A stretch of DNA of 64,000 nt from CAWDVH01 sp963805705 (GTDB lineage: Bacteria; Actinomycetota; Actinomycetes; Streptosporangiales; Streptosporangiaceae): contig CAWDVH010000001.1 in the NCBI GenBank assembly GCA_963805705.1, forward strand, positions 1,488,001 to 1,552,000. The letters run 5' to 3'. Under the pieces are notes generated by a model. That model was not told the origin of the DNA. It saw only the letters and a program-made list of their open reading frames with translations, and ran no database searches. A program made the position numbers and the translations under genes. The first letter of the stretch is position 1, and every line of letters begins with the position of its first letter. Shown one piece after another: positions 58,893-64,000 of this stretch.

Positions 58893-59963
58893 ATGCTGCC
58901 GCCATTCGGCTGGAACGCCGTCGTGACGCAATGGCAATTCGCGCCCATCGTCACCGGTTTCGTAGCTGTTGCTGCCGGGCTGTACCTGTGGGGGGTCCTG
59001 CGGGTAGCCCGCCGGCATCCGGCCCGGCCGTGGCCGGCCTGGCGGACCGGGATGTTCCTCGGCGGGCTCGCGGTCCTGGTGCTGGCCACCCAGAGCGGCA
59101 TCGGCGCCTACGACGACGTCCTGTTCTGGGATCACATGGTGCAGCACCTGATGCTGGTCATGATCGTTCCGCCGCTGCTCATTGTCGGGCAGCCGATCAC
59201 GCTGCTGATGCACGCCAGCCGGAACCCGCTGCACACCTGGACCAAGCGGACCGTGCGCTCCCCGGTGGCCAGCTTCCTGACCTGGCCGGTCTTCGGGTTC
59301 GTGGCCTACGCGTGCGCGATCGGGGCCGCGCACCTGACGAACATCGCCAACCTGGTGGAGACCAACCAGACGCTGCACAACGGCGAGCACGTGCTGTTCG
59401 TGGTGGTCGGGTACCTCTTCTTCCTGCCGATCATCGGCCGCGAGCCGATCCGGTGGCGGCTGTCCTACCCGATGCGCTTCGTGATCCTCATCCTGATCAT
59501 GCCGGTGGACACCTTCACCGGGCTGGTGCTGGGCTACGGCAACGCCGGAACGCCCGGTGTCCCCGTGGCCGAGCCGGCCTGGGCGCCAGGGCGGGTCGAG
59601 GATCTGCACCTGGGCGGAGCGGTGATGTGGATCGGCGGGGACGCGATCATGTTTGGCCTGATGATGCTCGTCTTCCTGATGTGGAGCATGGACGAGCGGG
59701 CCTCGACCAGCGGCCACGGCTGGCTGGAGTCCGCCCGCAAGACCAGCCTGGCAACCCTGGTCGCCTCGCATCAGCCCCCGCCGCCAGCGGCGGGCAGCGC
59801 CGACCTGGCGGCGCCGGGAGCGTCGGCCGGCCAGGTGGCCGCCGGCCAGCTGGCCGCCGGCGACTGGTCGGCGCGCGGCGGGGTTGACGATGACGAGCAT
59901 CTCGCCGCTTACAACGCCTTCCTGGCCCGGCTGAACGACGCCGAGTCCAGCCGCCGGCAGTAG
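58893..59963 (+). CDS. Cytochrome c oxidase assembly factor, caa3-CtaG type
   Basis: A 356-residue membrane protein with about seven helices. The family pattern is clear: a helix with DDVLFWDHMVQHLMLVMIVPPLL, split by conserved His residues (WDHMVQH), then VETNQTLHNGEHVLFVVVGYLF with further His ligands. These His clusters are thought to bind copper for CuB insertion. The ATG at 58893 has AGGGAGG four bases upstream; a GTG/ATG at 58851 is longer. The C-terminus is a disordered Ala/Gly-rich tail of about 70 residues. No oxidase genes are adjacent. Confidence 0.88.
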   Translation: MLPPFGWNAVVTQWQFAPIVTGFVAVAAGLYLWGVLRVARRHPARPWPAWRTGMFLGGLAVLVLATQSGIGAYDDVLFWDHMVQHLMLVMIVPPLLIVGQPITLLMHASRNPLHTWTKRTVRSPVASFLTWPVFGFVAYACAIGAAHLTNIANLVETNQTLHNGEHVLFVVVGYLFFLPIIGREPIRWRLSYPMRFVILILIMPVDTFTGLVLGYGNAGTPGVPVAEPAWAPGRVEDLHLGGAVMWIGGDAIMFGLMMLVFLMWSMDERASTSGHGWLESARKTSLATLVASHQPPPPAAGSADLAAPGASAGQVAAGQLAAGDWSARGGVDDDEHLAAYNAFLARLNDAESSRRQ

Positions 59964-60310
59964 ATCCTCCGCGGTAGCCGGCTGGGCACCGGCCCCGATC
60001 CTGGCTGGGCTGCGGTCGGCATGGACGCAGCGCTAGCCGTTCTGCCCGTCCTTTTCTCTTTTAGTGAACCCGAGGGCCCGCTCATACGTGCCAAGGTGCA
60101 ACGGCTGCTATCGGCCCTCAACTCGGGTCTGAGCTTTCGGGAGGCAGCCTCGCCAGCTCCGTGCGGGGGGACAAGTGGCCCCGTCCCCCCGCGCGGCCCA
60201 CCCGTTCCTGCGGCGCTCGCCGTCACGAGCGGGCCTGGCGGCGACACGCCGGTAGCGCTTTCTACGCGAATCTAGGGAAGGCGCTAGAGGGGGCCATAGG
60301 CTTCTATGGC
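59964..60310. other. Structured leader region of the AAA ATPase gene
   Basis: About 350 bases without a convincing gene. It contains a perfect 10-bp stem, GCGGGGGGAC (60163-60172) and GTCCCCCCGC (60183-60192), around a 10-base loop, about 120 bases upstream of the ATPase start. It could be a terminator for the CtaG gene or a leader structure. Confidence 0.55.
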
Positions 60311-61495
60311 ATGGATCCTGTTCGTAATCCCTACGCGCCCGGAGCCGGGCAGCGGCCGCCGGAACTGGCGGGCCGCGACCGCGAGCTCGGCCAGTTCGAG
60401 GTGGTGCTGGAGCGGGTGGCGCGCGGCCGCCCTGAGCGCAGCATGGTCCTCACCGGCCTGCGGGGCGTCGGCAAGACCGTCCTGCTGAACTCGTTCCGGT
60501 CGATGGCGATGCAGCGGCTCTGGGGCACGGGGAAGATCGAGGCGCGGCCGGACCAGTCGATCCGCAGGCCCATCGCCGGAGCCCTTCACATGGCGGTCCG
60601 CGAGCTGGCGCCCCGGCACCGGGCGCCGGACCGGATCGATCACTTCCTGGGCGTGCTCAAGGCGTTCGCCGCGCGCGATCCAGGAGCGCAGAAGGGCTCG
60701 CAAGCGACTCAGCTGGGCATCGACGTGCCGGCGGTGCGCGGCCGCGCCGATTCGGGTGATCTCGAAATCGACCTGACCGAGCTGCTGACCGACGCGGCGT
60801 CCGTGGCGGCCGACCTCAGCGTGGGCATCGCGCTGTTCGTCGACGAGATGCAGGACGTGCGGGCGCCGGACATCTCGGCCCTGTGCGCCGCCTGCCACGA
60901 GCTATCGCAGAACGGCGGCCCGCTGATCGTGGTCGGGGCCGGGCTGCCGCACCTGCCGTCGGTCCTGTCGGCGAGCAAGAGCTACTCGGAGCGGCTGTTT
61001 CGCTACGTGTTCATTGATCGTCTGGACCGGGAGGCCGCGGACGTCGCGCTGCTCGCCCCGGCGCGGCGGGAGGGCGCTGACTTCGAGGCCGGCGCGCTCG
61101 ATGCGCTCTACGCGGCCGCCGACGGGTACCCGTACTTTGTCCAGGCCTACGGCAAGGTGACCTGGGACGTGGCCGCGTGCAGCCCGGTCACCGCCAAGGA
61201 TGTCGGGGTGGCGAGCCCGGTGGCGGCCACCGAGCTGGCGGTCGGCTTCTTCGGCAGCCGGTACGAGCGGGCCACCCCGGCGGAGCGTGAGTACATGCGC
61301 GCGATGGCCCTGCTCGGGGACGAGCCCGTGCCGACCGCGCAGGTGGCCGAGCAACTCGGCCGCAAGCCGTCCAGTGTCTCGCCGGCCAGGGACAGCCTGA
61401 TCAAGAAGGGCCTGATCTACAGCTCCGAACGCGGCCTCATCGCATTCACCGTGCCGCACTTCGGCCGTTTCCTGCGGGCTCAGCCGCCGGCCTGA
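60311..61495 (+). CDS. AAA ATPase with C-terminal winged helix (Orc1/Cdc6-like fold)
   Basis: A 394-residue cytoplasmic ATPase of the archaeal-ATPase type. Walker A is GLRGVGKTVLL (about 48-58), Walker B is ALFVDEMQD (about 174-182), sensor-like VVGAGLPHL follows, and the YPYFVQAYG segment precedes a winged helix (AEQLGRKPSSVSPARDSLIK, about 345-365) that should bind DNA. Such proteins occur in mobile elements, signalling and defence, and the role is unknown. The ATG at 60311 is taken; the longer frame to 60161 passes through the leader hairpin. It ends about 50 bases before a copy of the 61-bp repeat. Confidence 0.82.
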   Translation: MDPVRNPYAPGAGQRPPELAGRDRELGQFEVVLERVARGRPERSMVLTGLRGVGKTVLLNSFRSMAMQRLWGTGKIEARPDQSIRRPIAGALHMAVRELAPRHRAPDRIDHFLGVLKAFAARDPGAQKGSQATQLGIDVPAVRGRADSGDLEIDLTELLTDAASVAADLSVGIALFVDEMQDVRAPDISALCAACHELSQNGGPLIVVGAGLPHLPSVLSASKSYSERLFRYVFIDRLDREAADVALLAPARREGADFEAGALDALYAAADGYPYFVQAYGKVTWDVAACSPVTAKDVGVASPVAATELAVGFFGSRYERATPAEREYMRAMALLGDEPVPTAQVAEQLGRKPSSVSPARDSLIKKGLIYSSERGLIAFTVPHFGRFLRAQPPA

Positions 61496-61890
61496 CGATA
61501 TGCGGCGAGCCCGGCCGGGCGGCGGGTGCCGCCGTCGGCTGACTCTGACCCAATGGATGTGAATTCCAACGGCACCCAACCCGATGGATGTGACTCTCAA
61601 CGGGTTGGCTGGGGACCGACGGGCAGTACTGGGGTGCCGACTCTGGTGAAATCTTGGCCTGTCTAAGGTCCTGACTAGAGTCAAGTAGAAAGCGGCAGAT
61701 CATGGCGCGGCCTCCTGGCCGGTGACTAGCCGCTCAGGCTCGGCCTGCGGTCCGGCCGCCCAGAGCGGCCGGGCAGGCCCGGCCGCACGGGTAGTGACGT
61801 TTTTCCGCTAGCGTGGCACTATCCCCCCAGGGACGATTCCGGCGCATCCCGGGTGGGCCGCCGCCGGCACGTAATCTGCAGGAGGTAGCC
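61496..61890. other. Intergenic region with dispersed repeat copy B
   Basis: About 395 bases without a gene. It contains repeat copy B (61548-61608). The acyl-CoA synthetase promoter is expected in the right half; a TTTTTCCGCTAGCGTGG stretch (61799-61815) is the only AT-richer part. Confidence 0.5.
61548..61608. repeat. 61-bp dispersed repeat, copy B
   Basis: Same length as copy A (8886-8946). The core at 61576-61608 has the same perfect 8-bp ends CCAACCCG and CGGGTTGG. The two halves of the element are themselves related (both contain ATGGATGTGA), so the basic unit is about 27 bp. Confidence 0.75.
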
Positions 61891-63534
61891 GTGCGCAGCA
61901 CCATGATGGATGTTCCGCTGACCGTGACGTCACTGATGCGCTACGGCACCACGGCCTACAGCGACCGCGAGGTTGTCACCTGCACCACCGACGACCTGCG
62001 CCGCCAGTCGTACGCCCGGACCGGCACCAGGGTGGCCCAGCTGGCGCACGCCCTGCGCGCCCTCGGCGTAGACGGGGACCAGCGCGTCGCGACGCTGATG
62101 TGGAACAACTCCGAGCACCTCGAGGCCTATCTGGCCATCCCGTCGATGGGTGCCGTGCTGCACACCCTGAACCTGCGGCTCGAGCCCGAGGTGATCGGCT
62201 ACATCGCGACCCACGCGGGCGACGATGTCGTCATCGTGGACGCGACTCTGACGCCCCTGCTGGCCCAGGTCCTGCCGCACGCGCCGGCGATCCGCCACGT
62301 CATTGTCACCAAAGCAGAAGGCGAAACGGAATTCTCCCCCCCAGCCGACCTCCTCGCCCAGGGTCGCCCGGTGCACTCCTACGAGGACCTGCTGGCCGCG
62401 CAGCCCACGTCGTTTGACTGGCCCGAGGTCGACGAGCGGTCCGCCGCCGCCATGTGCTACACCAGCGGCACCACCGGCCACCCCAAGGGGGTGGTGTACA
62501 GCCACCGGTCCATGCACCTGCACTCGATGGCCGTCTGCATGGGCAACGTGTTCGGCCTGTCCGAGCAGGACCGGGTGCTGCCGGTGGTGCCGATGTTCCA
62601 CGCCAACGCGTGGGGCCTGGTGTACGCGGCGATGCTCGCGGGCGCCGACCTGGTCATGCCGGACCGGTTCCTGCAGCCGGCGCCGCTGGTGCGGCTGATC
62701 GAGGCCGAGCGTCCCACCCTGGCCGGGGCGGTCCCCACGATCTGGAACGCGCTGCTCCAGCACGTGCGCGTGCACGGCGGCGACCTGAGCTCGCTGCGGC
62801 TGGTGCCGTGCGGTGGCTCGGCCGTCCCGCACGCGCTGATCGAGGCGTATGAGAAGGAACTCGGCGTCCGGATCGTCCAGGCCTGGGGAATGACGGAGAC
62901 CTCCCCGCTCGGCAGCGTCGCCCACCCGCCGGCCGGCCTGCCCGAGGATGAGGCGTGGCATTATCGCGACACCCAGGGCCGGCTGATGTGCGACGTGGAG
63001 ACCAGGCTCGTCGGCGAGGGCGGCACGGTGCTTTCCAAGGACGGCGAGGCGGTCGGCGAGGTCGAGGTGCGCGGACCGTGGATCACCGGTTCCTACTACA
63101 AGGATGACGACCCGGCCAAGTTCCGCGATGGCTGGCTGCGGACGGGCGACGTCGGGTGCATCGACCGGCTGGGATTCGTGACGCTGACCGACCGGGCCAA
63201 GGACGTGATCAAGTCCGGCGGCGAGTGGATCTCCTCGATGGAGCTGGAGAACGCGCTCATGGGGCATCCGGAGGTGACCGAGGCGGCCGTCATCGGCGTG
63301 CCGGACGACAAGTGGGGCGAGCGGCCGCTGGCGGCCGTCGTGCTGGCCCAGGGCGCGAGCGTTACCGCCGCTGACCTGCGGGCTTTCCTGGCCACCCGGG
63401 TTCCCCGCTGGCAGCTGCCCGAGCGGTGGTCCTTCATCGACGAGGTGCCGAAGACCAGCGTCGGGAAGTTCGCCAAGACCAGGATCCGCGAGGCCTACGC
63501 CCGCGGCGACTACGAGGTTATCGAGGCCGGCTGA
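61891..63534 (+). CDS. Fatty acyl-CoA synthetase (AMP-forming ligase)
   Basis: A 547-residue member of the ANL superfamily that activates a carboxylic acid as acyl-AMP and then forms the CoA thioester. Motifs are the P-loop YTSGTTGHPKGVVYSH (about 189-204), QAWGMTETSPLG, the adenine-site GWLRTGD (about 413), and the catalytic C-terminal Lys in KTSVGKFAK (about 525). The N-terminal MMDVPLTVTSLMRYG is typical of medium- and long-chain ligases such as FadD-like and AlkK-type enzymes. The GTG at 61891 has GGAGG five bases upstream. Confidence 0.93.
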   Translation: MRSTMMDVPLTVTSLMRYGTTAYSDREVVTCTTDDLRRQSYARTGTRVAQLAHALRALGVDGDQRVATLMWNNSEHLEAYLAIPSMGAVLHTLNLRLEPEVIGYIATHAGDDVVIVDATLTPLLAQVLPHAPAIRHVIVTKAEGETEFSPPADLLAQGRPVHSYEDLLAAQPTSFDWPEVDERSAAAMCYTSGTTGHPKGVVYSHRSMHLHSMAVCMGNVFGLSEQDRVLPVVPMFHANAWGLVYAAMLAGADLVMPDRFLQPAPLVRLIEAERPTLAGAVPTIWNALLQHVRVHGGDLSSLRLVPCGGSAVPHALIEAYEKELGVRIVQAWGMTETSPLGSVAHPPAGLPEDEAWHYRDTQGRLMCDVETRLVGEGGTVLSKDGEAVGEVEVRGPWITGSYYKDDDPAKFRDGWLRTGDVGCIDRLGFVTLTDRAKDVIKSGGEWISSMELENALMGHPEVTEAAVIGVPDDKWGERPLAAVVLAQGASVTAADLRAFLATRVPRWQLPERWSFIDEVPKTSVGKFAKTRIREAYARGDYEVIEAG

Positions 63535-63674
63535 CGGCACGGCCGGCCTGAGTACTGGCGCGACCGCGCGGCTGACGGCCGGCCTGCGACCCGGCCCGCC
63601 GGGGCAAGCGGGTATCGGCTTTGCTGCCGCTCCCGCGGTACCGGTACCCTAGGGCCGACCCGCTGGGGTCGTCG

Positions 63675-63763
63675 GGAGGCTTCGCCTAGTCCGGTCTATG
63701 GCGCCGCACTGCTAATGCGGTTTGGGTTCGCGCCCATCCGGGGTTCAAATCCCCGAGCCTCCG
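63675..63763 (+). tRNA. tRNA-Ser (anticodon GCU)
   Basis: Acceptor GGAGGCT pairs with AGCCTCC, discriminator G. The anticodon stem CCGCA/TGCGG holds CTGCTAA. A long variable arm and TTCAAAT loop are present. No encoded CCA. Confidence 0.95.
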
Positions 63764-63771
63764 CTCGTGAG

Positions 63772-63802
63772 CAGGCACTTTGCCAAACAGGCAAGGTGCC
63801 TG
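63772..63802 (+). terminator. Terminator-like hairpin after tRNA-Ser
   Basis: Arms CAGGCACTTTGCC (63772-63784) and GGCAAGGTGCCTG (63790-63802) with one mismatch (T opposite G) and loop AAACA, followed by ATCTCTCTTTC, a T-rich run. It starts eight bases beyond the tRNA. Confidence 0.75.
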
Positions 63803-63831
63803 ATCTCTCTTTCAAAGATCATTAAGGCCGG

Positions 63832-64000
63832 TGCTGTCCCCATGCTGTCCCCAGCGGACACTCAGCCGGAATCACCGGCGGGCTTGCGGGGGGCCCAGGT
63901 CTGTAAGCCGACAGCGCGCCTCCCGCTAGTGATCAGGACCGACCGGGTAGCGGGACCAAGGCCGGCCCGCTCATGGCAGCTCGCCGATTTGGTACGGCCC
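63832..64000. other. Right edge of the window, possible attachment region
   Basis: GCTGTCCCCA occurs twice within 21 bases (about 63833-63854), directly after the tRNA-Ser terminator. No gene is complete here. Integrases of tRNA-targeting elements often end near such places, but the downstream part is outside the window. Confidence 0.3.

Noticed and set aside
60021..60275. 84-codon + strand frame before the AAA ATPase
   Set aside because: It runs through the GC-rich stem, has a Pro/Gly-rich composition of chance frames, and lacks a ribosome site.
61930..63540. 536-codon minus-strand frame
   Set aside because: Antisense of the acyl-CoA synthetase, which has all ANL motifs; the antisense product is His/Gly/Arg-rich without a domain.

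Overview
The window is a 64 kb stretch of very GC-rich DNA that reads as the chromosome of a mycelial-type actinomycete. The evidence is the gene content: a CrgA / PASTA-kinase / PbpA / RodA / PstP / FhaB / FhaA cluster with an adjacent tRNA-Leu, a PpiA and rhomboid pair, a bacterial proteasome activator (Bpa), an SSI-type protease inhibitor, a MptB-like mannosyltransferase, LigB-type ATP-dependent DNA ligase and many GTG starts. In known actinomycetes the kinase cluster lies near oriC. I cannot name the genus.

Layout. 0-8.4 kb: unrelated metabolic and stress genes (DUF899 protein, APH-like kinase, MarR plus a 14-TM exporter with tandem operator-like palindromes, a ClC channel, an NlpC/P60 hydrolase, YciI, and an RNHCP zinc protein whose only sensible start is ATC). 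8.4-9.0 kb is non-coding and repeat-rich. 9.0-11.4 kb: a tyrosine-recombinase-fold protein lacking most catalytic residues, preceded by a 29-bp palindrome and coupled to an MFS exporter. 11.5-22 kb: GNAT, DUF885 peptidase-like protein, FUSC protein, malic enzyme, P450, DNA ligase and DUF6114 protein. 22-33 kb: the cell-division and wall-signalling cluster. The fhaA to pbpA genes are fused by 4-bp stop/start overlaps, so FHA readers, phosphatase, SEDS glycosyltransferase, transpeptidase and kinase can be made together. 33-45 kb: acyl-CoA dehydrogenase-like protein, Fpg/Nei glycosylase, SSI lipoprotein, FAD oxidase, orphan histidine kinase, a polysaccharide ABC exporter facing a MarR gene with paired operators, STAS protein, GT2 plus MptB-like enzyme, and bpa. 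45.6-50.5 kb: MinD/ParA-like ATPase with a long Tyr/Gly/Pro/Asp-rich tail, small unknown proteins, a membrane protein, OsmC and cupin.

50.5-58.7 kb is an accessory zone with signs of decay: a truncated DrrA-like ABC gene, a frameshifted IS630-type transposase, a LuxR fragment, a sigma factor with a coupled propeller-type membrane protein, and a two-gene operon of unknown function next to tRNA-Ser. 58.9-64 kb: a CtaG-type protein, an AAA ATPase with a strongly structured leader, a second copy of the 61-bp repeat, an acyl-CoA synthetase, and tRNA-Ser(GCU) with a terminator-like hairpin.

The best candidates for undescribed biology are the recombinase-fold / palindrome / exporter unit, the ATC-start RNHCP gene, the two-gene operon at 56.4-58.1 kb, and the pair of 61-bp repeats whose 33-bp core appears flipped between copies.
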